Shown piece by piece: positions 1-8,061 of a stretch of DNA of 64,000 nt. Location of the stretch: NCBI GenBank assembly GCA_963974125.1, contig CAXBCH010000009.1:52954-116953 (forward strand), given 5' to 3'. The DNA is from Haliea sp963974125 (GTDB lineage Bacteria > Pseudomonadota > Gammaproteobacteria > Pseudomonadales > Halieaceae). The translations under genes were made by a program, and so were the position numbers. The first letter of the stretch is position 1, and each line of letters begins with the position of its first letter. The notes beneath the pieces are model-generated. The model searched no databases and was not told the origin of the DNA. It saw nothing but the letters and a program-made list of their open reading frames with translations.

Positions 1-307
1 CGGCGATGCGATTGGCATCTGCGGACTGCTGCAGCGAGAGACGCTTGCGGACGTGGATATCGGCTATGCCCTGCTGCCACAGGCCCGCGGCAAGGGATTC
101 GCCAGGGAGGCGGCAGAGGCGGTGTTGCACTATGCGCGGGAGACTTTGGGACTGACCCGGCTGGTGGCTATTGTGGCACCGGGGAACGCGCCCTCGCGGG
201 CGCTGCTGGAAGCGCTGGGCTTCAGGCATGAGCGCCTGGTGCAGCTCACGCCCGAGGCCGAGAACCTCTGTCTGTACGGCTGGGAAGCCTCAGAAACGGT
301 AGCGTAG
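1..307 (+). CDS. GNAT family N-acetyltransferase, 5' end outside window
   Basis: The reading frame is open from base 2, so the gene begins before the window. The visible ~100 residues are the C-terminal half of a GNAT (RimJ/RimL-like) acetyltransferase. They include the acetyl-CoA binding segment ARGKGFAREAAEA (the Q/R-x-x-G-x-G/A motif), followed by a typical NxxS helix (APGNAPSRALLEALGF). Family members transfer acetyl from acetyl-CoA to protein N-termini or small amines; the acceptor cannot be told from this fragment. The gene is convergent with the receptor on the other strand, and the two 3' ends overlap by 18 bp. Confidence 0.85.
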   Translation, partial: GDAIGICGLLQRETLADVDIGYALLPQARGKGFAREAAEAVLHYARETLGLTRLVAIVAPGNAPSRALLEALGFRHERLVQLTPEAENLCLYGWEASETVA

Positions 308-2404
308 GCCGGCCTCGATCGAGCGCCCGGCCTCCGGCGCCACATCGCGCAGGAACGAGGTACTGAGGCGGATTTCCTCATCACCCAGATTGCGCGCGGC
401 GAGGAACAGGGTCAGCTCGCTGGCGCCCAGCGGCAGACGGTAGTCGGCGCCCAGATCCCAGCGTGTGTAACCGTCCGTGGGCTCCTCGTTGACGCCGGCG
501 CGGTCCTGGCTGGACGCTTCCACGACCCGGGTCCACAGCTCCAGGGCATCGTTGCCCCAGCTCAGGCGCCCGCCGATGCGTCGCGGAGGCAGGCGCGGCA
601 CAAAGTCGCCGCTGTCCAGCTTGCCGCGGGTGACATCGCCAAATACACCGAGCCGGAATTCACCCCCGGCAAAACTGCCGAGGCCAAACTGGCCGTTGAC
701 TTCCACGCCATAGAACTCGGCATCTTCCTGGGTATAGGCGAGTACCGGCAGCTCATCGACTTCCAGGCCGGTGTTCATCAGGGTGATGTAGTCGGCAAAG
801 TCGTTGTAGTAGAAGGTGACTTCCAGATCCTTGTTGCCGTTGTGCCAGTGTAGCGACAGATCGACGTTACGCGACACCTCGGTGTCGAGGTCGGGGTCGC
901 CCAGCTCGATTGCAGCGGTTGCGGCATGTTCAATCCAGTCTTCCGGGCCGCTGCCATCGACATTGGAAAACAGCTCTTCAATGGACGGCGCGCGCTCTGA
1001 GCGGGCCAACTGCATGCGCAACTGCCAGTCTTCCCCGGCATTCCAGATGGCGGAGCCAGACAGGCTCACTGCGGTGAAGTCCTGCTTGCCCGCGCTGGCC
1101 GCGTCCGGGTCACGCTGATCGCGATCCAGCCGCAGGCCGGCCTCGAAAATCCAGTTGTCGGTGCGCCAGTCCTCGATCAGGAACAGACCCAGGTCACGGC
1201 TGTCGGTCACCGGGATGAAAGCCTCCTCGCCCAGGGCGCTGAACTCACCGACCCTGGCCTGCAGGCCCAGGGCACCGCGAAACCCGGCAACCTCGGCGTG
1301 CACCAACTCGATCCGGGTTTCCCAGGTCTCGTTGCTGTACAGGGTGCCAACCTCGCCATCACCCTCGATCTCGGCGTGCTCGTAGTCCGTGTAGGTCACG
1401 GTACTGCGCAGGGACTCAAAACCGGGCAGGGGTTCGACCAGCTCGAAAGCGAGGTCATAGCGGGTCTGCTCGACATCGAGGCGAATACCACCTTCCTCTC
1501 CGTCTTCAGCGTGGTCATCGTCGTGGTCGTCGTGGTCGTCGTCGTGATCTTCGTCGTGATCCGCATCGTCGTGCTCGTCATGATGACCATGTGCACCGGC
1601 GGGAATACCGTACTCGTTCTCCAGCCGGCTGACGGCAAAACCGAGCAGGCCGCGATCGAAATGATAGCTGGAGCCCAGGGTCAGGGCCCGGGTGCGGCCA
1701 CCGGTGTTGTCGATAAAGCCATCGGTGGTCTCCACTTCGTCATCGTGGTCGTCATCGTGGTTGTCATCGTGGTCGTCGCGGTCGCGGGCCGCCAGTCCGG
1801 GAATGTCGAGGTTGTTCCAGTCCCGGTACAGGGCATCGATATGAAAGGCAATATTGCCGCTACCGGCGTCGACCCGCAGCACGGTAGTGTCCATGTCCGA
1901 GGCCGAATCATGACGCATCTCCGCACCGCCCTCGACGCCATCAATACGCTGCCGCGGGATCCGGTTATCGATCACGTTCACCACTCCGCCGATGGCGCCG
2001 GCGCCGTAGAGCATGGTGGCGGGGCCGCGCAGGACCTCGATACTGTCCGCCAGAAGTGTTTCGACGGAGACTGCGTGGTCGGCGCTGACTGCCGAGGCAT
2101 CGGCACTGCTGGTCCCGTTCTGCAGCACAGTGACGCGCGGGCCCTGCTGGCCCCGGATCACCGGCTGGCCCACCCCCGGGCCGAAGGAAGCATTGGCCAG
2201 GCCGGGGATATCGCCGAGGGTATCGCCGATGCTGGTGCGGGCGGCACGGCGCAGGTCCTCACCGGTCAGCACGGTGACCGGCAGAGCGGTCTCCGCCTCC
2301 TGCTTCTGCAACGGTGCGGTAACCAACACATGTTCTAGGGGCAGCGATTGCGCTGCCGCGTTCGCACTGGCAACTGCCAGCGCGAGAGGCATGAAACGTT
2401 TCAT
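290..2404 (-). CDS. TonB-dependent outer-membrane receptor with His/Asp-rich inserts, probable zinc (ZnuD-type) receptor
   Basis: 704 aa. A signal peptide (about residues 1-19, ending ANAAAQS) is followed by a TonB-box region (LEHVLVTAP), a plug domain with the hallmark VEVLRGPATMLYGAGAIGG-like stretch (about 122-145), and a 22-strand barrel ending in the aromatic RYRF terminus. Two low-complexity runs of Asp and His occur in presumed extracellular loops at about residues 208-223 and 272-303. His-rich loops of this kind are a hallmark of ZnuD-like zinc receptors, so zinc (or another divalent metal) uptake is the best inference. The small Cys/His-containing membrane protein directly upstream supports this. 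The start has a good ribosome site (AGGAGT, 5-6 nt before ATG) that lies in a hairpin. Copper or another metal cannot be excluded. Confidence 0.85.
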   Translation of the reverse strand: MKRFMPLALAVASANAAAQSLPLEHVLVTAPLQKQEAETALPVTVLTGEDLRRAARTSIGDTLGDIPGLANASFGPGVGQPVIRGQQGPRVTVLQNGTSSADASAVSADHAVSVETLLADSIEVLRGPATMLYGAGAIGGVVNVIDNRIPRQRIDGVEGGAEMRHDSASDMDTTVLRVDAGSGNIAFHIDALYRDWNNLDIPGLAARDRDDHDDNHDDDHDDEVETTDGFIDNTGGRTRALTLGSSYHFDRGLLGFAVSRLENEYGIPAGAHGHHDEHDDADHDEDHDDDHDDHDDDHAEDGEEGGIRLDVEQTRYDLAFELVEPLPGFESLRSTVTYTDYEHAEIEGDGEVGTLYSNETWETRIELVHAEVAGFRGALGLQARVGEFSALGEEAFIPVTDSRDLGLFLIEDWRTDNWIFEAGLRLDRDQRDPDAASAGKQDFTAVSLSGSAIWNAGEDWQLRMQLARSERAPSIEELFSNVDGSGPEDWIEHAATAAIELGDPDLDTEVSRNVDLSLHWHNGNKDLEVTFYYNDFADYITLMNTGLEVDELPVLAYTQEDAEFYGVEVNGQFGLGSFAGGEFRLGVFGDVTRGKLDSGDFVPRLPPRRIGGRLSWGNDALELWTRVVEASSQDRAGVNEEPTDGYTRWDLGADYRLPLGASELTLFLAARNLGDEEIRLSTSFLRDVAPEAGRSIEAGLRYRF

Positions 2405-2409
2405 GGTCT

Positions 2410-2450
2410 ACTCCTGATAGAAGAAAAGAAAAAAGTTTTTTCTCAGGAGT
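2410..2450 (-). promoter_or_regulatory. Inverted repeat able to sequester the receptor ribosome-binding site
   Basis: An exact 8-nt inverted repeat, ACTCCTGA at 2410-2417 and TCAGGAGT at 2443-2450, brackets an A/T-rich loop. The loop contains a second short dyad, GAAAAAA-G-TTTTTTC. On the minus-strand mRNA one arm carries the TGA stop of the upstream 99-aa gene and the other carries the AGGAGT ribosome site of the receptor. A ribosome finishing the small gene would open the stem, which suggests translational coupling. That function is inference; the pairing is directly visible. Confidence 0.55.
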
Positions 2451-2742
2451 GGGCGGGGGGACCTGTGGTCTGGCGCGGCAGGTAGCGGTTGCGGGCGCGA
2501 GCGGCATGCGGTGCCGGCAACAGCAGTACCAGCAGCAGGGGGAACAAGAGCAGAGGCAGCACGCTTGCCAGCGGCACGGGCGCGGAGGTCTTGCACAGCA
2601 GACATTCCGCTGGCGCGTCACCGAGCCCGTGGGCGTGGCTTGCTTCGAGCGCCTGGACACCCGTGAGACACAGCAGAGCCAGCACCGCGATAATGCGGGC
2701 CAGGCGGCGGCTGCGGGCTTTCAGGGTGAATGGTGAGGGCAT
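2443..2742 (-). CDS. Small membrane protein with His/Cys motif, possible metal chaperone
   Basis: 99 aa, basic N-terminus, one hydrophobic segment at about residues 15-33 (signal or anchor), a short exposed stretch EASHAHGLGDAPAECLLC with two His and a CxxC-like CLLC pair, then a second strongly hydrophobic Leu-rich segment at about 59-77. Small proteins of this build are commonly found beside zinc-responsive TonB receptors, and some are annotated as zinc-uptake chaperones; the motif could bind a metal. It is first in an operon with the receptor, with 38 nt between them. No biochemical function is assigned to this family that I can state with certainty. Confidence 0.65.
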   Translation of the reverse strand: MPSPFTLKARSRRLARIIAVLALLCLTGVQALEASHAHGLGDAPAECLLCKTSAPVPLASVLPLLLFPLLLVLLLPAPHAARARNRYLPRQTTGPPAHS

Positions 2743-2776
2743 GAATTTTACAGTACGGCAAACAGAACGATGGCGG

Positions 2777-2806
2777 AGTATAGCGGCTCCTCCGGCGAGC
2801 AGCCAA
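2777..2806 (-). promoter_or_regulatory. Candidate sigma-70 promoter of the small protein/receptor operon
   Basis: On the minus strand TTGGCT (2801-2806) and TATACT (2777-2782) are separated by 18 nt. A GC-rich dyad with one mismatch (arms 2785-2792 and 2797-2804, loop CGGC) fills the spacer, a place where some metal regulators of the MerR class bind. No classical Zur box was recognised. Confidence 0.4.
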
Positions 2807-2824
2807 ATTTTTCGTTACCGCACG

Positions 2825-3211
2825 TCAGGCCGACAGCTGCTCCAGCATGGCTGCCATCTTTGCGTGCAGCAGGTTGATGCCCTTCAGCGGCCGCACCATG
2901 ACCTTGAATTCGACAATCTTCCCGTCCTCATTGAAGGTAATGATATCGACCCCGTTGACGGTGATACCGTCGATATCGCAGGTAAACTCCAGCACCGCAT
3001 GGGGCTCGGCAACGACCTCCTTGATGTAGCGAAAGCTGTCGTTGAACACCGCCATGGCACCGGTCAGGTACATGCGGGTGAGATCGCGCCCCTCCTGCGG
3101 CCGGTGCACGACCGGAGACCAGAACACGCAGTCCTCCGCCAGCAACCCGTCCAAACGCGATGGATCGCCTGATTTGACGATCTCGTGCCACTCCGCCAGT
3201 GCCTGCAACAT
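2825..3211 (-). CDS. NTF2-like (SnoaL-type) family protein
   Basis: 128 aa, the usual length for a single nuclear-transport-factor-2 cone fold. The N-terminal helix pattern (LAEWHEIVKSGDPSRLDGLLAEDCVFWSP) and the following FVGR/HRPQEGRDLTRMYL segment are typical of SnoaL-like proteins, which act as small isomerases, hydrolases or binding proteins in catabolic routes. It is the last gene of the receptor-ligase-hydrolase operon (62 nt after the hydrolase stop), so a role in conversion of the imported compound is plausible but unproven. The catalytic activity cannot be predicted. Confidence 0.8.
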   Translation of the reverse strand: MLQALAEWHEIVKSGDPSRLDGLLAEDCVFWSPVVHRPQEGRDLTRMYLTGAMAVFNDSFRYIKEVVAEPHAVLEFTCDIDGITVNGVDIITFNEDGKIVEFKVMVRPLKGINLLHAKMAAMLEQLSA

Positions 3212-3273
3212 GGTGTCTCCCGCTTCGCTGCCAGCGGCAAAGATGCCACTGCAAACCTGCTTTGTCCATGCAG

Positions 3274-4134
3274 TCAGCGTAGCGCAGCGAGGAAGCTGTC
3301 GATCGCGCGCCGGGACTCCGGCTCGTCCAGGGTGGGCGCATGGCCGCGGCGGGGAATCTCCGCGCTGACCAGGTCGGGCTTGCGCCGCCGCATCTCCGCC
3401 ACACAGCTGGTGGCCAGGATATCGGAGTGGATGCCCCGCAGAACCAGAATCGGCAGCTCGCGGATGGATTCGAATACCGGCCAGAGGTCCGGCGGTACCG
3501 CGTTGTCGTCGCTGGCGGCCATCGGCTGGGCGATCGCCGGGTCATAGGCCGGCACTGGCTGGCCGTCCACCTCGCGATACAGGGCGCGGGTAAAGGTCAG
3601 CCAATCCTCGGCGGTAAAATCGGGGAACACATCCCCGTTGATGGCACGGACCTGGGCCACGGCTTGCTCCCAGTCGGCAGCCGGTTGGGTCTTGCCGACA
3701 TAGCCCTTGATGCGTTCCAGCCCCGCCGGATCCACCTCGGGACCAATATCGTTGAGAACAATGCCGTTGACCCGGGCCGGCTGCATGGCCGCCATCAGCA
3801 TGGCCATCAGGCCTCCCATGGAGGTCCCCACCAGCAGGGCCTCCTGTACCCCCTGGCCGTCCAGCAGGGTAAACATGTCCTGCACGTAGGTGCCGGGGTG
3901 ATAATTGGCGGGGTTGGGGTCGTAGTCCGAGCGGCCGCGGCCGCGCTGCTCGGCTACCAGTACCCGGTAGCGCTGTGCCAGATGCGGCGCCAGGCCGGCA
4001 AAATCGGCGGCATTGCGGGTCAGGCCGTGCATGCACAGGGCCACCGGCGCACCGGGCCCGGGGCCGGCATAATCGCGCGCATACAGGCGCAGGCCATCGC
4101 TGCTGTGGTACCAGAGGTCCGTAAACTCAGTCAT
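3274..4134 (-). CDS. Alpha/beta hydrolase
   Basis: 286 aa from the ATG at 4134, chosen over upstream in-frame codons because the protein then begins MTEFTDLWYHSSDGLRL, the normal start of the fold. The start overlaps the ligase stop by 8 nt. HG oxyanion region (LCMHGLTRNAADFAGL), nucleophile elbow VGTSMGGLMA (catalytic Ser), acid in the segment LRGIHSDIL, and His in RRGHAPTLDEPE. Members cleave esters, lactones or C-C bonds; the neighbouring acyl-CoA ligase suggests it releases or handles a carboxylic acid. Cytoplasmic, since no signal peptide is visible. Confidence 0.85.
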   Translation of the reverse strand: MTEFTDLWYHSSDGLRLYARDYAGPGPGAPVALCMHGLTRNAADFAGLAPHLAQRYRVLVAEQRGRGRSDYDPNPANYHPGTYVQDMFTLLDGQGVQEALLVGTSMGGLMAMLMAAMQPARVNGIVLNDIGPEVDPAGLERIKGYVGKTQPAADWEQAVAQVRAINGDVFPDFTAEDWLTFTRALYREVDGQPVPAYDPAIAQPMAASDDNAVPPDLWPVFESIRELPILVLRGIHSDILATSCVAEMRRRKPDLVSAEIPRRGHAPTLDEPESRRAIDSFLAALR

Positions 4135-5686
4135 GCTGCAGCTCCGTAAACTGTGCGCGCAGCTCGCGCTTGAGGATCTTGCCGTTGGGGTTGCGCGGCA
4201 GGCTGTCGGCAAAGCGGACTGCCGCCAGCCGCTGTTGCTTGCCGAGGCGCGCATTGGCCCAGGCCAGCAGCTCCTCCGTACCTTCCGCGGCATCCGCTTC
4301 CGGTACCACCACCGCCAGCGGCGTTTCCCCCCAGCGGACACTGGTTATGCCAATGACGGCGACGTCGTTGACTGACGGATGCTGCACCAGCACCGCCTCA
4401 ATATCCTGGGGATAGACGTTCTGGCCACCGGACAGGATCATGTCCTTTTTCCGGTCGACAATAAACAGGAAACCATCCTCATCTACGTAGCCGATATCGC
4501 CCGAGCGCAGCCACTGCACACCCTGCCCATCGACGAATTCGGACTCGCGATTGGCGTCGTCGCGATGCCAATAGCCGGGCATGGTGATCCGCCCCCGGGA
4601 GGCAATCTCCCCGGGGCTGTTGGCGCCGAGCACGGAATCATCGTCATCGACGATGCAAATGTCGGTGCCGATCAGCGGCTTGCCCACCGAATCCCAGCGG
4701 CCTGCGGCCTCCTCCGGCTCAAGGGTGGTAATGATACCCTCCGTCAGCCCGTACAGCTCGATGATGCCGCAGGGGAAGTGGCGGAAGATCTCCCGCTTGA
4801 GACCCTCGCGCAGGGGCGAACCGCAGCTCATCATGGCGTGCATGCTGCTGACGTCGAAGCTGCCCTGGACCATCTGCTCGCATACCCGCTGGAACTGTAC
4901 CGGCACCATCGCGGTGTGGGTTATGCGCTCGCGCGCCACGGTTGCCAGAAATTCCGCCGGATCAAACCGCGCGTGTACCACCAGCGTACCGCCCGCCAGT
5001 ACCGTACACAGCATCGCCACCCAGGATATGTTGGAGTACAGACCCAGGGTGAGCAGTGTGCGCGCGGCCCCGTGGTAACGCAGGGCGATAGCCAGGTCGT
5101 AGGCCCAGTCGCGGCGGGTGCGGTGACTGTGCAGGATACCCTTGGGCTGACCGGTGGTACCCGAACTGTAAATGATATTGAGCGGCGCATCCGGCGTCAG
5201 CGTCAGCGCCGGCAATGCAGCGGGTTGCCCGTCGCACAGTTCAGCGAGGCCGGTCCAGGTGTCGTCGCCGTCGCCTGCGGTGACACACAGGCGCAGGGAG
5301 TGGGACAGGGACGGCAACAGCGGCTGCAGGCGCGCCTGCTGGTCCGCGCTGACCACCAGCGCGGTGATGCCGGCATCCAGCAACATGGAGCGCAGGGCTT
5401 CATCACTGACTGACAGATTGACCGGGACCGATACCGCACCTGCGGCCAGGGTGCCGAACAGGGCCTGCACCATCGCCAGACCGTTGCTCATCACCACGCC
5501 GACGCGATCGCCGGCGACCACCCCGCGGGACCGCAGCCCATGCGCAAACCGGTGGTTGGCCGCGGTGAACTGTGCCCAGTCAAGGCGGGTGTCCCCACAG
5601 ACCAGCGCCGGCTTGTGTGCGCGCCATTTGCCGTGCAGTGCCAGAATTTCCGGCAACAGGGGCACCGGCGCCTCAAATCCACTCAT
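4127..5686 (-). CDS. Class I adenylate-forming acyl-CoA synthetase
   Basis: 519 aa, normal length for the AMP-binding family. P-loop-like motif YSSGTTGQPKGILHSH (about 172-187), A5 motif YGLTEGIITT, A7-A8 SGDIGYVDEDGFLFIVDRKKDMI and the C-terminal Lys in PRNPNGKILKREL, which is the catalytic lysine of the adenylation half. It converts a carboxylic acid plus ATP to an acyl-adenylate and then to the CoA thioester. The acid cannot be named: FadD-like and aryl/cyclic-acid ligases share these motifs. It lies 15 nt after the receptor gene and overlaps the hydrolase, so the three are almost certainly co-transcribed under the TetR operators. Confidence 0.88.
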   Translation of the reverse strand: MSGFEAPVPLLPEILALHGKWRAHKPALVCGDTRLDWAQFTAANHRFAHGLRSRGVVAGDRVGVVMSNGLAMVQALFGTLAAGAVSVPVNLSVSDEALRSMLLDAGITALVVSADQQARLQPLLPSLSHSLRLCVTAGDGDDTWTGLAELCDGQPAALPALTLTPDAPLNIIYSSGTTGQPKGILHSHRTRRDWAYDLAIALRYHGAARTLLTLGLYSNISWVAMLCTVLAGGTLVVHARFDPAEFLATVARERITHTAMVPVQFQRVCEQMVQGSFDVSSMHAMMSCGSPLREGLKREIFRHFPCGIIELYGLTEGIITTLEPEEAAGRWDSVGKPLIGTDICIVDDDDSVLGANSPGEIASRGRITMPGYWHRDDANRESEFVDGQGVQWLRSGDIGYVDEDGFLFIVDRKKDMILSGGQNVYPQDIEAVLVQHPSVNDVAVIGITSVRWGETPLAVVVPEADAAEGTEELLAWANARLGKQQRLAAVRFADSLPRNPNGKILKRELRAQFTELQHD

Positions 5687-5701
5687 GCTGCCGACTCCAG
5701 C

Positions 5702-7951
5702 CTAGAAGCGGTATTCCACCGTGGCGGTGACCGTGCGCGGCGGCGCATAGAACACCGAGGTGTTGTCTTCCAGCCCCAGTGTCGAGGGGCAGCCGCCGGA
5801 GCCAAAGCAGTAACCCGCAGTCTTGATCAGCTCATCGGTCAGGTTCTTGCCGTGGATGCCAAACAGCCACTCTTCGTCGGCACTGAGCCAGACAATGCTG
5901 GCGTTGACGATGTCGTAGCTCTCCTGGTCGATAATGGGCACCGGTGCCTCGAACTGGGTGATGTCGCCCTTGTAGGACCAGTTCAGGTTCGCGGTGACGT
6001 CACCACCGGCAAGCCCGGTGCTGTAGATCAGGCCGACATACACCATTTCCTCCGGCGTGTTCTGCACCGCTCGCTGGCCGGACACGTCCACGCCGTTGAC
6101 CTGCCAGTCCTTGATCTCGGCGTCCAGGAAGCTGAGAGCGAGCTGGATGCTGAAACCCTGCCCCAACAGAATGTTGCCTTCCAGCTCGATACCCGAGATC
6201 TCCGCCTCGGCGGCATTGGTCACCGTGCCCACGAAGCCGTCGTTGACGCCGTCGCCGTCACTGTCGGTGCCTACCGAGCCGGGGATCTGCATGTCCTGGT
6301 AGTCACTGTAGAACAGCGCGATGTTGGTGACCGCGCGCCCCTCCCACCAGGTGGTCTTGTAACCGAGCTCCCAGGAATCGAGGGTTTCCGGATCAAAGCC
6401 GCGCTCGACTTCAGGGGTCGCGAAGTTGGCGCCGCGGGGATCGAAACTGCCCGCCTTCCAGCCCTGGCTGTAGCTGGCGTAGACCGTGGTGTCATCATTC
6501 AGGGCGTAGCTGAGGTTGATCCGCGGCGAGAAGTCGGTATAGGTCTTGCTGGCTTCGTAGTCGCTGGTGGCGCCCAGGAAGATGGCGCTGTCATTGCCGA
6601 GGAACGGCGAACCGAAACCGAGATAGTTGCCGCGGAAGATATCGGCATCGCGCGTGTCCTCGGTGTAGCGCCCGCCGACGGACAGCGACAGGGCATCGGT
6701 CAGGCGGTAGGTCGCGTCTGCGAACAGCGACCAGGCTTCCGTATCCACGGTGCCGCCGGTGTAGGCGGTCACCGGGCCGAGCTGTCCCAGCACCACGTCG
6801 AAATCGTTGGAAGCGGTGGCATCGAGGTAATAGACACCCGCGACCAGGTTCCAGCGGTCGGCGTTGTACAGCAGCTGGAATTCCTGGCTGAACTGCTCGT
6901 TGTCGTAGATAACCGGGGCATCAAAATCCATGACCGCGAGGCCGTCGAAGTCGATCACGGATTCGGTGTAGTCTTCGCGCCAGGCACTGATCGAACGCAG
7001 GGTGGTGGTCTCGCTCAGGTTCCAGTCTACCGACAGCATCAGGCCTTCGGCATCAATCTCGTTGTTGCCGTTGATGCCCGCAGTGGACACCGATTCGGAT
7101 GCACCGGCGGTGGTGTCATAGGGATTATCCAGTACCGGCACCCCGCTCACGGCGCCCGGAAACGGCCGGAAGCCGGCAACGGGATTGGTCTTGTCCTTGA
7201 GCTTGTCGTAGGCGATGCGCACCAGCCAGTCGTCATTGGGCAGCCACTCGGCGCTGGTGCGCCAGGCGAACAGATCCTTGTCGTAGTGCTCGTCCCCGGT
7301 GGTCAGGTTCTTGCCGTAGCCGTCGCGGGTCAGCGACGCCACGGTCGCCCCGACGCGGAAGGTGTCCGTTACCGGCGCTGACACCGTGCCCACCAGGTCC
7401 ATCTGGTCATAGCTGCCGACAGAGGCTTTCAGGCGCACATCAAAGTCATCGCTGAGCCGGCGGGTCACGTACTTGATCGCCCCGCCCACCGCGTTGCGTC
7501 CGTACAGGGTGCCCTGGGGGCCGCGCAGTACCTCCACCCGCTCCACGTCATAGATGTCCAGCAGGGCGGCCTGGGGCCGGGCGATATAGACATCGTCCAG
7601 ATACAGTGCCACGCCCTGTTCGAAGCCGGCCAGGGGGTCCTGCTGGCCGACACCACGAATAAAGGCGGTCAGGGTAGTGCTGGTGGCCCGCGAGGGTTCC
7701 AGGGTCACGCTGGGAATCATCTGCGCCAGCTCGCTGATATCGGTGGCCCCGCGCAGGCGCAGGGCGTCACCGGAGAGGGCGGTGACGGCGATGGGCACAT
7801 CCTGCAGGTTTTCCGAACGTCGCCGGGCGGTAACCACCACTTCCTCCAGCGCCAGGGCCGGGCCGGTCTGGGCCAAAGCGGGGCTGAACTGGGTGGCCGT
7901 TGCCAGGGAAACTGCGAGGGCAATAGCGGAGCGCGGTGCGAGTGCTTGCAT
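5702..7951 (-). CDS. TonB-dependent receptor, first gene of the TetR-controlled uptake operon
   Basis: 749 aa from the ATG at 7951, preferred to the ATG at 7969 because an AGGTGA ribosome site stands 5 nt before it and a clean signal peptide follows (MQALAPRSAIALAVSL to AQ). TonB box LEEVVVTARRR, plug domain with IRGVGQQ, VEVLRGPQGTLYGRNAVGG, and a barrel ending VEYRF. This subfamily, with the VVVTARRR box and the FEQGV-ALYLDDVYI plug segment, is abundant in sphingomonads and marine oligotrophic bacteria and imports carbohydrates, lipids, aromatics or terpenoids; iron is not implied. The operon content (CoA ligase, hydrolase) argues for an organic carbon substrate. Confidence 0.9.
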   Translation of the reverse strand: MQALAPRSAIALAVSLATATQFSPALAQTGPALALEEVVVTARRRSENLQDVPIAVTALSGDALRLRGATDISELAQMIPSVTLEPSRATSTTLTAFIRGVGQQDPLAGFEQGVALYLDDVYIARPQAALLDIYDVERVEVLRGPQGTLYGRNAVGGAIKYVTRRLSDDFDVRLKASVGSYDQMDLVGTVSAPVTDTFRVGATVASLTRDGYGKNLTTGDEHYDKDLFAWRTSAEWLPNDDWLVRIAYDKLKDKTNPVAGFRPFPGAVSGVPVLDNPYDTTAGASESVSTAGINGNNEIDAEGLMLSVDWNLSETTTLRSISAWREDYTESVIDFDGLAVMDFDAPVIYDNEQFSQEFQLLYNADRWNLVAGVYYLDATASNDFDVVLGQLGPVTAYTGGTVDTEAWSLFADATYRLTDALSLSVGGRYTEDTRDADIFRGNYLGFGSPFLGNDSAIFLGATSDYEASKTYTDFSPRINLSYALNDDTTVYASYSQGWKAGSFDPRGANFATPEVERGFDPETLDSWELGYKTTWWEGRAVTNIALFYSDYQDMQIPGSVGTDSDGDGVNDGFVGTVTNAAEAEISGIELEGNILLGQGFSIQLALSFLDAEIKDWQVNGVDVSGQRAVQNTPEEMVYVGLIYSTGLAGGDVTANLNWSYKGDITQFEAPVPIIDQESYDIVNASIVWLSADEEWLFGIHGKNLTDELIKTAGYCFGSGGCPSTLGLEDNTSVFYAPPRTVTATVEYRF

Positions 7952-8007
7952 GATGATCACCTTTTTCATTATGGGTAGTCTGGTCGACTCTGCGCTTGCG
8001 ACGCAGA

Positions 8008-8023
8008 TTCAACAATTGTTGAA
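8008..8023. promoter_or_regulatory. TetR operator O1 (TTCAACA-AT-TGTTGAA)
   Basis: Perfect palindrome, extending to 18 bp with the flanking A and T at 8007 and 8024. It lies just downstream of the predicted start of transcription of the receptor operon, 31 bp centre-to-centre (three helical turns) from O2. The same half-sites occur at the tetR/symporter promoter region. Confidence 0.75.
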
Positions 8024-8032
8024 TTCCGGAGC

Positions 8033-8061
8033 AAAATATTCAACATTTGTTGAAATGTCAA
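8033..8061 (-). promoter_or_regulatory. Receptor-operon promoter
   Basis: On the minus strand a consensus -35 TTGACA (8056-8061) and a -10 TATTTT (8033-8038) are separated by exactly 17 nt. Operator O2 fills that spacer. Predicted transcription start near 8026. The -35 overlaps the stop codon of the symporter gene. Confidence 0.65.
8039..8054. promoter_or_regulatory. TetR operator O2 (TTCAACA-TT-TGTTGAA)
   Basis: A 16-nt dyad with perfect 7-nt half-sites, placed precisely between the -35 and -10 of the receptor promoter, where a bound repressor would block RNA polymerase. Confidence 0.75.

Noticed and set aside
1298..2338. 346-aa plus-strand frame with long Val runs opposite the His/Asp-rich receptor
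   Set aside because: Antisense reading of the GAY/CAY codons of the Asp/His repeats; the minus-strand receptor has all family motifs.
5540..7381. 613-aa plus-strand frame
   Set aside because: Shadow of the ligase and receptor genes in high-GC DNA; no motif or ribosome site.
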